From positions 1 to 33,989 of the forward strand of contig JAKJBX010000017.1 of the NCBI GenBank assembly GCA_022706765.1: a DNA stretch of 33,989 bases, in the 5' to 3' direction. Below the pieces are notes generated by a model. That model made no database searches. It was given only the letters and a program-made list of their open reading frames with translations, and was not told the origin of the DNA. Of this stretch, positions 21,603 to 30,043 are shown one piece after another (the first letter of the stretch is position 1; the number at the start of each line of letters is the position of its first letter). A program made the translations under genes and the position numbers. The stretch is from Bacillota bacterium. GTDB lineage: Bacteria; Bacillota; Clostridia; Monoglobales; Firm-18.

Positions 21603-21688
21603 AACGGCACGCCTCCCAACCGATACCCTCAGCTACCTTTGGTACCAGTATATTCGCCGTGCCGTGGTTATGTGACATAGTATTAATG

Positions 21689-22321
21689 CTATACGTCTAT
21701 CTCGCAGACGACCAGCAGGACGCCGCCCGTGATTTCGACAGTCGCCGAGCCGCCGCAAAAGGCGTTGCTGATGCCGAGGTTTTGCGTCTGATACAGCGTA
21801 GCGTTTTCGAGGGGGTACTGCAAGCCCGTCGTAGTGACGCCCTCCGCCGTGTCGGTCAGCGGCAGCAAGGATATTTTGGTATACTCGCCTCTGCTGATTG
21901 CGGCTTTGTCCCTGACCACAAACACCTTGCTTTTCTTGGAGAGGAGCATACCCTCCGCCCCCTGCTCCGCAATGTAGCGCAGCGAAAAAATCGAACCGAG
22001 GCTGTGGTCGATCCTGCCTCCGAAGGCGCAAAGCAGGATGATTTCGGTGCAGCCCTGCGCGATCGCATAGTCGATGCAAAGGTGCATGTCCGTTTTGTCC
22101 TTGCCCCTCGGATGCACGATGCGATTTATGCTGTCGGGGATCTTGCCCCGCACAGAGTCCATATCGCCGATGACGATGGCAGGGATAATACCGATCAGCG
22201 ATGCGGCGTTGTATCCGCCGTCGGCGCAGATCACCAGGTCATCTGCGACGAATTTGAGCCGTTTATAGAACAGAATGTCTTCCGCTCTGGCGTCCACTGC
22301 GCCGAAAATCCACGCCCTCAC
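21689..22321 (-). CDS. thiN: Thiamine diphosphokinase
   Basis: 210 residues. It transfers pyrophosphate from ATP to thiamine, giving thiamine diphosphate. Family motifs: CADGGYN (about 32-38), GDMDS (about 52-56), KDKTD (catalytic region, about 73-77), GGRIDHSLGS (about 100-109) and GISNAF near the end. It starts with a GTG that overlaps the rpe stop (GTGA), so translation is coupled. An 86-bp gap to the small membrane ORF follows. Confidence 0.95.
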   Translation of the reverse strand: MRAWIFGAVDARAEDILFYKRLKFVADDLVICADGGYNAASLIGIIPAIVIGDMDSVRGKIPDSINRIVHPRGKDKTDMHLCIDYAIAQGCTEIILLCAFGGRIDHSLGSIFSLRYIAEQGAEGMLLSKKSKVFVVRDKAAISRGEYTKISLLPLTDTAEGVTTTGLQYPLENATLYQTQNLGISNAFCGGSATVEITGGVLLVVCEIDV

Positions 22322-22974
22322 GGCTGCACAACCGCCGATGCGTTGTTTTTAAGCTTCACAATGGCGTCAACGGGGTCCGGCTGACCGAAGATGCCTGTGC
22401 CCGACACGATGACGTTCGCTCCGAGCCTGACCAATTCGGCGCAGTTGTCCGCATAGATGCCGCCGTCCACCTGCAAATCCTTGTCCTTGCCCAGCATTTC
22501 GCGCAGGACGGGAAGATTGCCAAGCGCCTGCTCCTCCATGCTCTGCCCGCCAAAGCCCGGAAAGACCGTCATTTGAAGCACCATGTCGATACCGCCGACC
22601 AGATGCGCAAGCCTTTGCGGCGAGGTGTCGGGATTCAGCGCCACGCCCGCCTTTTTACCGAGGCTTTTGATCAGGCGGACGCACTCCGCCGTATCGTCGG
22701 GGGACTCGATATGTACCGTGATGATGTCGGCGCCTGCATTGGCGAATTTTTCGATATACTGCAGCGGGTGGGTGATCATCAGGTGGACGTCAAAGCAGAG
22801 GTCAAGCGCTTTGCGCAGACCTGCCACCACGGGCACGCCGAAGCTGATATTTGGCACGAAATGCCCGTCCATCACGTCGACATGCAGCATATCGGCATAG
22901 CTTTCTATCCTTTTCACTTCCTCGCCCAGCCTTGCGACATTTGCCGCAAGCAGCGACGGTGCAATTTTTATCAT
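22318..22974 (-). CDS. rpe: Ribulose-phosphate 3-epimerase
   Basis: 218 residues, TIM barrel. It interconverts ribulose-5-P and xylulose-5-P in the pentose phosphate pathway. Motifs: IAPSLLAAN at the N-terminus, LHVDVMDGHFVPN (metal-binding His and catalytic Asp), DVHLMI, MTVFPGFGGQ and VDGGI with the catalytic Asp. It is separated from rsgA by 3 bp and overlaps thiN by 4 bp, so it is inside the operon. Confidence 0.97.
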   Translation of the reverse strand: MIKIAPSLLAANVARLGEEVKRIESYADMLHVDVMDGHFVPNISFGVPVVAGLRKALDLCFDVHLMITHPLQYIEKFANAGADIITVHIESPDDTAECVRLIKSLGKKAGVALNPDTSPQRLAHLVGGIDMVLQMTVFPGFGGQSMEEQALGNLPVLREMLGKDKDLQVDGGIYADNCAELVRLGANVIVSGTGIFGQPDPVDAIVKLKNNASAVVQP

Positions 22975-22977
22975 CTG

Positions 22978-23841
22978 CTACCACTCCTTGGATTCTTTAA
23001 TAGCACGGTATATGCCCAAATAGCTGTTGTACCGGGTTTCGCTGATTTTACCGTCAGACACCGCCGCGCAGACGCCACAGTCCTTCGGCTTTGCGCCGAC
23101 GTGCAGGCACCCCGAAAAACGGCAGTCCTCATGCTGAGAAAATTCGATAAAGTAATCTTTAAGCGCGTCCTCGCTGATGCCGCCGACTTCGAGTATTGAA
23201 AAGCCCGGGGTGTCGATGACATAGCCGCCGCCGTCGAGCGGCAGCAGCTCGCAGTGGCGGGTAGTGTGCCTGCCCCGCTCTATTTTACTGACGCCGCCGG
23301 TTTCGAGCCGGTGTCCCAACCGGTTCAGGATACTCGACTTCCCCACACCGGAGTTGCCCGCAAACGCCGTGACCTTTCCACCGATGAGGTTTTTCAGTTC
23401 CTCAACGCCATCGCCCCTTGCGGCGCACAGACTGACGACTTGGTATCCCGCATCGCCGTAGATGCGCAGGATATCTTCGCCGTTCGCCAAATCGGTTTTG
23501 TTGACGACGACGATCACCCCGATGCCCGCCCTCTCGGCGGACACGATAAGCTTGTCGATCATATAAAAGTCGGGCAGCGGACTTGCCGCAGCGATCACCG
23601 CTACGACTGTGTCAACATTTGCCACGGGCGGGCGCACCAGCGCATTTTTGCGGGGAAGGATCTTCTCCACGACCCCCTGCAAAGGGTTTTGCGACACAAC
23701 GCTCACGTGCGCACGGTCACCGACCAGCGGCGTTATCTTTTCCCTGCGCAGCCTGCCCCGGGCCCTGCACTCAACCATACCCTGTCCGGAGGCGACATAA
23801 TAAAAGCCGCCGATGCCTTTGGTAATGATGCCCTCTGTCAT
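22978..23841 (-). CDS. rsgA: Ribosome small-subunit-dependent GTPase RsgA (CpgA)
   Basis: 287 residues. It is a circularly permuted GTPase acting in late 30S maturation. An N-terminal OB fold (about 1-65) is followed by G4 NKTD (about 114), then G1 GNSGVGKSS (about 163) and G3 DTPGFS (about 208), the permuted order. The C-terminal zinc module has CRFSGCLHVGAKPKDCGVC. The start overlaps the prkC stop by 4 bp (ATGA). In Bacillus CpgA is a PrkC substrate, consistent with this linkage. Confidence 0.97.
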   Translation of the reverse strand: MTEGIITKGIGGFYYVASGQGMVECRARGRLRREKITPLVGDRAHVSVVSQNPLQGVVEKILPRKNALVRPPVANVDTVVAVIAAASPLPDFYMIDKLIVSAERAGIGVIVVVNKTDLANGEDILRIYGDAGYQVVSLCAARGDGVEELKNLIGGKVTAFAGNSGVGKSSILNRLGHRLETGGVSKIERGRHTTRHCELLPLDGGGYVIDTPGFSILEVGGISEDALKDYFIEFSQHEDCRFSGCLHVGAKPKDCGVCAAVSDGKISETRYNSYLGIYRAIKESKEW

Positions 23842-25721
23842 AGGCTCACCGCAAGGGAACGCGCGAATTCGCCGTCATAATATACCTCGACGGTGACGGT
23901 TCCTTCGCCCGAAACGGTAACGTTAAACGCCTTCTCTTCCTTGTTGTGGACGGCGTTGTGAATGATTTTGCCGTCCTGCACGATCTTGACGGCGGTGGCG
24001 TCCTTTGTCTGCGGCACTGTGATGGTGACGGGTCTCGTCCGGGGCTGTACGCCCTTGCTGATGACCATATTGACCTTGGAATATACCGCCGTCTGGGAAT
24101 TGGCGTCTATGCCCTGCGACAGCACCTGACCGACAGGCTTGTCGCTGTATTCCTCGGTGATGCCGCCCTCCAACAGGTTGTTGTCGGACAGGATGATCTT
24201 TGCCTGCTGCAACGAAAGCCCCACGATGTTGGGCATCTGTACCTTTTTGTCGACCAGTCCGCTGCTGACGTAAAGTGTCACCTTATCCCCCGCTTTGACC
24301 ACCGAACCCGCGGCAGGGCTTGTTCTGATGACCATGCCCTCAGTGATGGTTTCGCTCTCTTCCTTTTCCTCCAATACCACGAGCCCGTGGCTTTCCAGCG
24401 CGATCTTAACCTCTATGGCGCCCTTCTTTTCATAATTTTCAAGCTTATACTGCTTCACGCCGCTGCTGACCGTAACCAAAATCTCAAACGGCGGCTTCAT
24501 CTTCTTACCCGATTTCGGGTTTTGCTGCATGATTTCGCCCTCGGCATACTCCGCACTTTCAGTGGTTTGGGCAAGTGTTATGCTGATATTTTGGGCTTTA
24601 TAGCTGTCCTTGACCTCCTCATAGACTGCGCCGAGCAGGTCCGGCACCTCGACGTCGCCGCCTGAACCCGGATACAGTACGTTAATCGCGCCCACGACCA
24701 GCGCCGACACGATCAGCACCGACGTGACGATTGCCCACACCACAGTGCGCTTGTCGTTCTTTTTCGCCGATACGTTCTGCTTTACGGGGCGTACCGCTTT
24801 CGGCTTTTCGTCCTGTATATTCGAGATGCCCGCCGTATCGATGACGGGAATCTTTTTGGTGGGGGATTCATCCTGTGGCGTCTCATATTCCAAAGGGGCT
24901 TCAGGGTTGACCCTGGCAATCTCTAAATCGATCAGCATATCGTCCGCCGTTTGGTACCTTTGGGACTGCTCCTTGCTCATCGCCTTTAAGATAATCCGCT
25001 CCAACGCAAGCGGTACGGCGACGTTGTATTCCTTCGGCGGTATGGGAGTTTCCTGTATCTGCTTGATGGCGATCGACACCGGACTGTCGCCGTCAAACGG
25101 CAGTCTGCCCGTGACCATCTCGTACATCACGATGCCCAGGGAGTAGATGTCGCTTTTGGCGTCGGTGTAGCCGCCCTTTGCCTGCTCCGGTGACAGGTAG
25201 TGCACGCTGCCCATGGTGCTTGCCGTAATGGTAATCGACGAGGAGGACACCGCCCTCGCTATGCCGAAATCCGTCACTTTCAGGACACTCTCCGGCGTCA
25301 GGATAATGTTTTGGGGCTTGATGTCACGGTGTATGATGCCGTTTTTGTGCGCACATTTGAGCGCACGGCAGATTTGCACCGCAAAGTCGACCGTCTCCTG
25401 CCAGCTGAGCAGCTTGTTGCGCTTGATATACTCCTTCAAGGTGATGCCCTCGACGTATTCCATGACAATGTATTCGATGTCGTCCTCACGCCCGACGTCA
25501 TAGATGCTGACGATGTTTTGGTACGACAGCGCCGCTGCCGCCTGCGCTTCTGTTTTAAAGCGTGCCAGAAAGTCGTCGTCCCGTGCAAACTCGGGCCGCA
25601 AAACCTTTATCGCTACAAAGCGGTTCAGCAGCGCACAGCGTGCCTTATACACCTGCGCCATACCGCCGCTGCCGATTTCTTCAATGATTTCATATCGGTT
25701 GTCTAAAATTCTTCCTATCAC
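23838..25721 (-). CDS. prkC: PASTA-domain Ser/Thr protein kinase (PrkC/Stk type)
   Basis: 627 residues. The kinase domain (about 10-275) is complete: GSGGMAQVY glycine loop, K39, HRDIKPQN (catalytic D133), DFG (151-153), and an activation loop rich in Ser/Thr (SSSSITITASTMGS). A juxtamembrane linker leads to one membrane helix (about 328-350). About three extracellular PASTA repeats (about 355-560) follow, ending in a beta-rich tail. PASTA domains bind muropeptides or peptidoglycan. In Bacillus PrkC controls germination and wall metabolism. The cognate phosphatase gene is 12 bp upstream. Confidence 0.97.
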   Translation of the reverse strand: MIGRILDNRYEIIEEIGSGGMAQVYKARCALLNRFVAIKVLRPEFARDDDFLARFKTEAQAAAALSYQNIVSIYDVGREDDIEYIVMEYVEGITLKEYIKRNKLLSWQETVDFAVQICRALKCAHKNGIIHRDIKPQNIILTPESVLKVTDFGIARAVSSSSITITASTMGSVHYLSPEQAKGGYTDAKSDIYSLGIVMYEMVTGRLPFDGDSPVSIAIKQIQETPIPPKEYNVAVPLALERIILKAMSKEQSQRYQTADDMLIDLEIARVNPEAPLEYETPQDESPTKKIPVIDTAGISNIQDEKPKAVRPVKQNVSAKKNDKRTVVWAIVTSVLIVSALVVGAINVLYPGSGGDVEVPDLLGAVYEEVKDSYKAQNISITLAQTTESAEYAEGEIMQQNPKSGKKMKPPFEILVTVSSGVKQYKLENYEKKGAIEVKIALESHGLVVLEEKEESETITEGMVIRTSPAAGSVVKAGDKVTLYVSSGLVDKKVQMPNIVGLSLQQAKIILSDNNLLEGGITEEYSDKPVGQVLSQGIDANSQTAVYSKVNMVISKGVQPRTRPVTITVPQTKDATAVKIVQDGKIIHNAVHNKEEKAFNVTVSGEGTVTVEVYYDGEFARSLAVSL

Positions 25722-25733
25722 TGACCTGCCCCC

Positions 25734-26432
25734 TTAAAACGCAATCAACAGTGCGGTAATGTTATCCATCCCGCCCCTGCTGTTTGCCAAATCCACCAGT
25801 ATCCTGACCGCACGGTCAAGGTCGTTTTCCCTGACGACTTTTGCGATTTCTTCATCTGAAACATAGGTCGTCAGCCCGTCCGTGCACAGCAGGATGCAGT
25901 CGCCTTCGCCGACGGCTATGCGGCTGACGTCCGCAACAATCGTGCGCTCGGTACCAATGGCGCGGGTGATCAAATTCTTTTGCGGATGCGTCTTGGCTTC
26001 GCTTTTGGTGATCGTTCCGCTCTCGATCAGCTGCTGGACGATAGAATGGTCGTGGGTCACCTGCACGATGCCCTTGTCTGAAATGTGGTACGCCCTGCTG
26101 TCGCCGACGTTTGCGACCGCCACCTCGCCGCCGTCAAAATAACACAGCACCGCCGTCGTCCCCATGCCTTCGAGCGTGGGGTCGTCCACCGACATGCGGT
26201 ACACCTCGGCGTTCGCCGTTTCGATGGCGTCTCTGAGCAGCATATCAATGCTGAGCGACTGCTGCAAAAGCGATTTTTTGATGATCTCGACCGCTGTTTT
26301 GCTCGCAATCTCCCCGCCGTTATGCCCGCCCATGCCGTCCGCCACGATGCACCACTTGTCGCACACGTAGTAGCTGTCCTGATTATTGGTCCGTTTTTTG
26401 CCGATGTCGGATATGACGCTGTAACCTTTCAA
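25734..26432 (-). CDS. prpC: PP2C-family Ser/Thr protein phosphatase (PrpC/Stp)
   Basis: 232 residues from a TTG at 26432, giving MKGYSVISDIGKKRTNNQDS, the normal PP2C start; GGTGAAAG precedes it. The longer open frame (to 26552) would run into rlmN and adds non-conserved sequence. Metal-binding motifs are RTNNQD, VADGMGGHNGGE, TDGL and GGMDNIT. It dephosphorylates targets of the adjacent kinase. A GTG at 26474 is an alternative start. Confidence 0.94.
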   Translation of the reverse strand: MKGYSVISDIGKKRTNNQDSYYVCDKWCIVADGMGGHNGGEIASKTAVEIIKKSLLQQSLSIDMLLRDAIETANAEVYRMSVDDPTLEGMGTTAVLCYFDGGEVAVANVGDSRAYHISDKGIVQVTHDHSIVQQLIESGTITKSEAKTHPQKNLITRAIGTERTIVADVSRIAVGEGDCILLCTDGLTTYVSDEEIAKVVRENDLDRAVRILVDLANSRGGMDNITALLIAF

Positions 26433-26499
26433 ACTTTCACCAACCTTATATAGGCATAGGGGGTTCGAACACACAGCCCCTAAACCATGTATGATTGTA

Positions 26500-27522
26500 T
26501 CAGCCGCTGTGCCTTTGCCGAAGCTGTCCGCAGGAGGCGTCAATGTCCGCACCCAGCTCCCGGCGGACGGTCACGTTGATACGGCGCAGCTCCAAACGTT
26601 TCTTAAATGCCGCAACAGCGGCGGAGCAGCTTTTTTTCAGTCCGCTCTCGGGAACAAAGTTTGCGGGAATTAAATTGACGTGGCACTGTAAATTCCGCAG
26701 CAGCCCTGCCAGCTCGTCTGCCGTATCCAAGCTGTCGTTTAAACCGTCTATTAGTATATATTCAAAGGAAATCCTTCTATTCGTCGCTTTGACGTACTCC
26801 CTGCACGCCGCCATCAGCACGGCGACAGGGTATTTTTTGTTGACCGGCATGATACGGCTTCGGATGCCGTCATTCGGGGCGTGCAGCGACACCGAAAGGG
26901 TGATGGGCATATTCTGCTTCGCCAGGTCATATATCCTGTCCGCTATGCCGCAGGTGGAGAGTGAAATGTGGCGGTAGCCGATATTCATTCCCTGCGGGTG
27001 GTTGACATTTTTTAAAAACGTCACGACATTGCCGAAGTTGTCGAGCGGCTCACCGATGCCCATTAGCACGATGTTGGACACCCGCGCCGACAGCGCCCTT
27101 TGCAATGCGGCGACCTGACCGAGGATTTCGCCCGCCGTGAGGTTGCGCACCCTGCCGGAGAGCGTGGATGCGCAGAATTCGCAGCCCATCAGGCAGCCGA
27201 CCTGGGTGGATATGCAGACGGAAAGCCCGTGCTTATAGTGCATCGCCACGCTTTCGATAAGGTTGCCGTCCGAGAGCCGCAGCAGGTATTTTTTGGTGTC
27301 GTCCGCCTTTGACGCAAAACACTGTTCGACCGTCACCGGTGCGATGCCGAAGCTGCTGAATAATTTCTCACGCAGCGGCTTTGACAGGTCGCTCATGTCA
27401 TCCGGGTCGGTAACGCCCCGCGCGAACCATTTGAAAAGCTGCCCCGCGCGGTATTTCGGCTCGCCGATGCTTTGCAGCGCATCTTCAAGCTGCCCGAGCG
27501 TCAAATCGTTCAGATTAATCAT
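26500..27522 (-). CDS. rlmN: Dual-specificity 23S rRNA/tRNA adenine-C2 methyltransferase RlmN
   Basis: 340 residues. It is a radical-SAM enzyme methylating A2503 of 23S rRNA and A37 of some tRNAs. The cluster cysteines are C110, C114 and C117 in VGCLMGCEFCAST. GIGEPLDN is the SAM-binding GEP motif. The C-terminal DIDASCGQL carries the methyl-accepting cysteine (about C331). The start overlaps the DUF3006 gene by 8 bp. The stop lies 67 bp before prpC. Confidence 0.97.
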   Translation of the reverse strand: MINLNDLTLGQLEDALQSIGEPKYRAGQLFKWFARGVTDPDDMSDLSKPLREKLFSSFGIAPVTVEQCFASKADDTKKYLLRLSDGNLIESVAMHYKHGLSVCISTQVGCLMGCEFCASTLSGRVRNLTAGEILGQVAALQRALSARVSNIVLMGIGEPLDNFGNVVTFLKNVNHPQGMNIGYRHISLSTCGIADRIYDLAKQNMPITLSVSLHAPNDGIRSRIMPVNKKYPVAVLMAACREYVKATNRRISFEYILIDGLNDSLDTADELAGLLRNLQCHVNLIPANFVPESGLKKSCSAAVAAFKKRLELRRINVTVRRELGADIDASCGQLRQRHSG

Positions 27523-27715
27523 TCCATACCTCTTTTACAAGCTTTTCTATGGCGGCTTTGCGGCGCTCCGTTTCGTCCAAATCCTTTGAAATGACCACGA
27601 CGTCGCCTTCCTTCGCGTCCGGCACAAGCACCCTCGGCAGGTGCGTCATGCTGCCGTCGGGAAGCTCCGCAAACGCTGTGTCTCCCTCAAATCTGTCGAT
27701 GATAATCTTGATCAT
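27515..27715 (-). CDS. DUF3006-domain small protein
   Basis: 66 residues. Pattern: MIKIIIDRFEGDTAFAEL...LPRVLVPDAKEGDVV followed by a charged helix (DETERRKAAIEKLVKEVW). This beta-sheet plus helix arrangement and the IDRFEGD opening are typical of DUF3006, commonly encoded next to ComEC-like metallo-beta-lactamase hydrolases, as here (4-bp overlap upstream). Function unknown. Confidence 0.85.
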   Translation of the reverse strand: MIKIIIDRFEGDTAFAELPDGSMTHLPRVLVPDAKEGDVVVISKDLDETERRKAAIEKLVKEVWND

Positions 27716-28569
27716 TTCAAAACCACTCCGTCACTGGTTATTACTATTGTTCCCAATTCATCGGTTCTGTATATCCTTGCGCCCGTATCGGCAAGCGATT
27801 TTAAGGTGACCTCGTGCGGATGACCGTACGAGTTGCCTTTACCGAGCGAGATGACCGCAATCTTCGGCGACACCTTTGCTAAAAATTCTTTGCCGGACGA
27901 GGTGCTGCTGCCGTGGTGTCCGACCTTTAAGACGCTCGCCGCCACGTCGGCGCCACTCGCGAGGATCTCATTTTCGCTGAACTTTTCGGCGTCGCCGCAC
28001 AGCAAAAACGCGGTGCTGCCGTAGGTGATTTTGGTGACGGCGGAATAGTCGTTGAGTTCTTTATATGCTTCGGCATTCGGCGCAAGGAAACGGACGTTCA
28101 AATCCTCCTCATCAATCAGTGTCACGCCCGCTTTTGCCGTATTGACACTGAGACCTTTATCCTTGATTGCCAGCAGCAGATTTTCAAACGCTTTGGTGTT
28201 TGCCGTCGCCTTGGGCATATAAACCGCTCCGATGTCAAAGGCTTTGATGATGTCGTCCATGCCGCCGATATGGTCCTCGTGCGGGTGCGTTGCGATGAGG
28301 TAGTCTATTTTGGTGACGCCGGCGCTTTTGAGATACTTCATCAGGTCATCGGCTTTGCTGCCCGTGCCCGCATCAATCAGCATCGTTCTTCCGCCGGTCA
28401 GCTTTGCAAGTATGCTGTCGCCCTGACCAACGTCGATAAAGTGCAGCGCAATCTCGTTTGAAGACGCTGCGGGGATTTCCTCCGCAGGTTGACCGACCAT
28501 AATAAACAGTCCGATGCCCGCAAGCAGCAGGACAGGGATTAAAAGATTGACGAACAGTTTGTTTTTCAT
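27712..28569 (-). CDS. ComEC/Rec2-like MBL-fold hydrolase, membrane-anchored
   Basis: 285 residues. An N-terminal hydrophobic segment (about 7-26) is a signal anchor or signal peptide, so the domain is extracytoplasmic. The metallo-beta-lactamase fold begins HFIDVGQGDSIL (about 43-54). Metal ligands are in THPHEDHIGG (H95, H97, D99, H100), with further histidines in KVGHHGSS. It resembles the nuclease-like C-terminal domain of ComEC without the channel. It may act on extracellular nucleic acid or phosphodiesters; the substrate is inferred from the family only. Confidence 0.9.
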   Translation of the reverse strand: MKNKLFVNLLIPVLLLAGIGLFIMVGQPAEEIPAASSNEIALHFIDVGQGDSILAKLTGGRTMLIDAGTGSKADDLMKYLKSAGVTKIDYLIATHPHEDHIGGMDDIIKAFDIGAVYMPKATANTKAFENLLLAIKDKGLSVNTAKAGVTLIDEEDLNVRFLAPNAEAYKELNDYSAVTKITYGSTAFLLCGDAEKFSENEILASGADVAASVLKVGHHGSSTSSGKEFLAKVSPKIAVISLGKGNSYGHPHEVTLKSLADTGARIYRTDELGTIVITSDGVVLK

Positions 28570-29369
28570 ACTTCGCCTCCGATGCCCAAAAGTGCGGCTG
28601 CGTTTTTATATAGGATGCGGGAGCGCTCCTCCTCCGTTAAGCCGATGCGGTCGATGGCTTCAAGGTCGATACGCTGGCTGCCCCACGGGATGTCGCTGCC
28701 GAACAGGATCTTGTCGGCGCTGTGCGCACGGACAAGCTGCAAAAACTTGTCATCGCTCAGCCTGCCGACGGTGAAGCTGATGTCGAGGTAAACGTTCTGA
28801 CCCGCAAGACAGCGCAGGGCGTCGTCCCAGCAAAGGTAGCCGCCGCCGTGCGCAAAAACCAGTTTCCCGCCGCCGACCGCACCGATCATGCGCCTTGCAC
28901 GCTCCGGCGTGCAGTGCACCTCCTCCGGCAGCCCGATGTCCACACCGCTGTGGAACACGACAGTCAGCCCGAGGCTTTTGGCGTAGACGATCACAGGATA
29001 GACCCGCTCGTCATCTATGAAAAAACGTTGATATTCGGGATGGAGCTTGATGCCCTTTAAGCCCAAAGCCGCAACCTCGTCCAGCTCGCTCTTCCAACTT
29101 TCAGAAAGCGGGTGGATGCTGCCGAAGGAGATGATGCCATCCCTGCCCGTAATACGCGCCGCATAGGCGTTGATAGATGCCGCCTGCGACGGCTTAGTGG
29201 CGACCGGCAGCACGACCGAGCAGTCAACGCCCGAGGCGGTCATCGACCTTTTCAGTCCGTCCAGCGTGCCGTCCGTATAGGGCGCCAGCCCTGATACACC
29301 GCTGAGCTTTTCAATGGTTTTTTCCGCAATATGGTCGGGAAAAATATGTGTGTGGAAATCTATGACCAT
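28566..29369 (-). CDS. Amidohydrolase-2 family metal-dependent hydrolase
   Basis: 267 residues, TIM barrel. The N-terminal HTH (H6, H8) is the first metal-binding pair. Later ligands are in KLHPEYQ, FHSGVDI, FAHGGG and GSDIPWG (final Asp). The family includes decarboxylases and lactone or amide hydrolases; the exact substrate is not evident. It overlaps the MBL gene by 4 bp and follows rnhA by 30 bp. Confidence 0.9.
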   Translation of the reverse strand: MVIDFHTHIFPDHIAEKTIEKLSGVSGLAPYTDGTLDGLKRSMTASGVDCSVVLPVATKPSQAASINAYAARITGRDGIISFGSIHPLSESWKSELDEVAALGLKGIKLHPEYQRFFIDDERVYPVIVYAKSLGLTVVFHSGVDIGLPEEVHCTPERARRMIGAVGGGKLVFAHGGGYLCWDDALRCLAGQNVYLDISFTVGRLSDDKFLQLVRAHSADKILFGSDIPWGSQRIDLEAIDRIGLTEEERSRILYKNAAALLGIGGEV

Positions 29370-29399
29370 GTAAATGATACTCCTTAAATGCTACGCCTT

Positions 29400-29840
29400 T
29401 TATCTGCGATATCTTTCGATAGCGCCGACCGCAAGACGGTCGCACCGTTCGTTTTCGGGGTGCCCCGCGTGACCTTTGACCCACTCAAACTTTACCGAAT
29501 GCTGTGCAAGCAATTCCAGCAACCTTTCCCATAGGTCACTGTTGAGCGCCTTGTCCTTGTTGGTGCGCATCCAGCCGTTTTTGCGCCACCGAACCGCCCA
29601 ACCCTGCTCGACGGCGTCAATGAGGTATTTTGAGTCACTGTGTACGGTGACTCTGCATTTTTCTTTGAGCGCCGACAGCCCTTCGATGACCGCCGTCAGC
29701 TCCATACGGTTGTTGGTCGTTTCCCGCTCGCCGCCACTCATTTCCCTTTCAACATCGCCAAAACGCAGAATCGTCCCCCAGCCGCCCGGACCGGGATTGC
29801 CGCTGCATGCGCCGTCGGTATAGATGTCAACTTGCTTCAA
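29400..29840 (-). CDS. rnhA: Ribonuclease HI
   Basis: 146 residues from a TTG at 29840, which is well spaced from AGGGCGG; the GTG nine bases upstream would overlap that site. It degrades RNA in RNA-DNA hybrids. The catalytic set is complete: D9 in [16 protein letters not shown]47 in RMELTAV, D69 in HSDSKY, H124 in KGHAGHPEN and D134. It is the first gene of the long minus-strand operon, with a leader of about 130 nt. Confidence 0.95.
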   Translation of the reverse strand: MKQVDIYTDGACSGNPGPGGWGTILRFGDVEREMSGGERETTNNRMELTAVIEGLSALKEKCRVTVHSDSKYLIDAVEQGWAVRWRKNGWMRTNKDKALNSDLWERLLELLAQHSVKFEWVKGHAGHPENERCDRLAVGAIERYRR

Positions 29841-29883
29841 AAATCGCACCGCCCTTTATGTATCAGCTGCATATTATGATATA

Positions 29884-29938
29884 ATTGCGCATCGCCGTTT
29901 CCGAACGGTTTTTGCAAGGAAAATCCCGGCGGCGCAAT
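29884..29938 (-). promoter_or_regulatory. Stem-loop in the 5' leader of the rnhA-spoVM operon
   Basis: ATTGCGC plus CGCCG (29884-29897, 2-nt bulge) pairs with CGGCG plus GCGCAAT (29927-29938). The enclosed part can form CCGTT-TCCG-AACGG. The role is unknown. Confidence 0.45.
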
Positions 29939-29954
29939 AAATTCCGCGCGGAGC

Positions 29955-29982
29955 GTATAATATCCGCTTGCGGATATTATAC
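29955..29982. promoter_or_regulatory. Palindromic operator-like site over -10/+1, copy 3 (perfect)
   Basis: GTATAATATCCGC-TT-GCGGATATTATAC has perfect 13-bp arms. It includes the -10 of the rnhA promoter. It is the most symmetric of the three copies in the window. Confidence 0.7.
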
Positions 29983-30004
29983 CATGAATTTTAAATCTTT
30001 ACAA
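29976..30004 (-). promoter_or_regulatory. Promoter of the rnhA-spoVM operon
   Basis: On the minus strand, TTGTAA (30004-29999), 17-bp spacer, TATAAT (29981-29976), with an extended -10 TGG. The -35 overlaps the -35 of the divergent topoisomerase promoter. Confidence 0.7.
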
Positions 30005-30026
30005 GTCGGCAAAAATAATGTAGAAT
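29998..30026 (+). promoter_or_regulatory. Promoter of the GyrB-like gene
   Basis: TTTACA (29998-30003), 17-bp spacer, TAGAAT (30021-30026), 17 bp before the GTG start. Confidence 0.65.
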
Positions 30027-30043
30027 ACTAAACAGGTGATAAT

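Noticed and set aside
21454..21678. 74-codon minus-strand ORF between thiN and spoVM
   Set aside because: A different frame of the same stretch gives a coherent two-helix membrane protein with a good RBS; the 74-codon frame has no recognisable pattern.
23946..24665. Long plus-strand ORF (239 codons) opposite prkC
   Set aside because: Antisense shadow of a well-conserved kinase gene; residue composition is typical of an antisense frame in GC-rich coding DNA. The same holds for 19680-20441, 3069-3947 and 30176-30967.
26455..26490. GGGGGTTCGAAC, a tRNA T-loop-like sequence between prpC and rlmN
   Set aside because: No matching acceptor or anticodon arms around it.
26433..26552. Longer N-terminus of prpC
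   Set aside because: It would overlap the rlmN stop region and lacks similarity to PP2C proteins; the TTG at 26432 gives a standard PP2C start.
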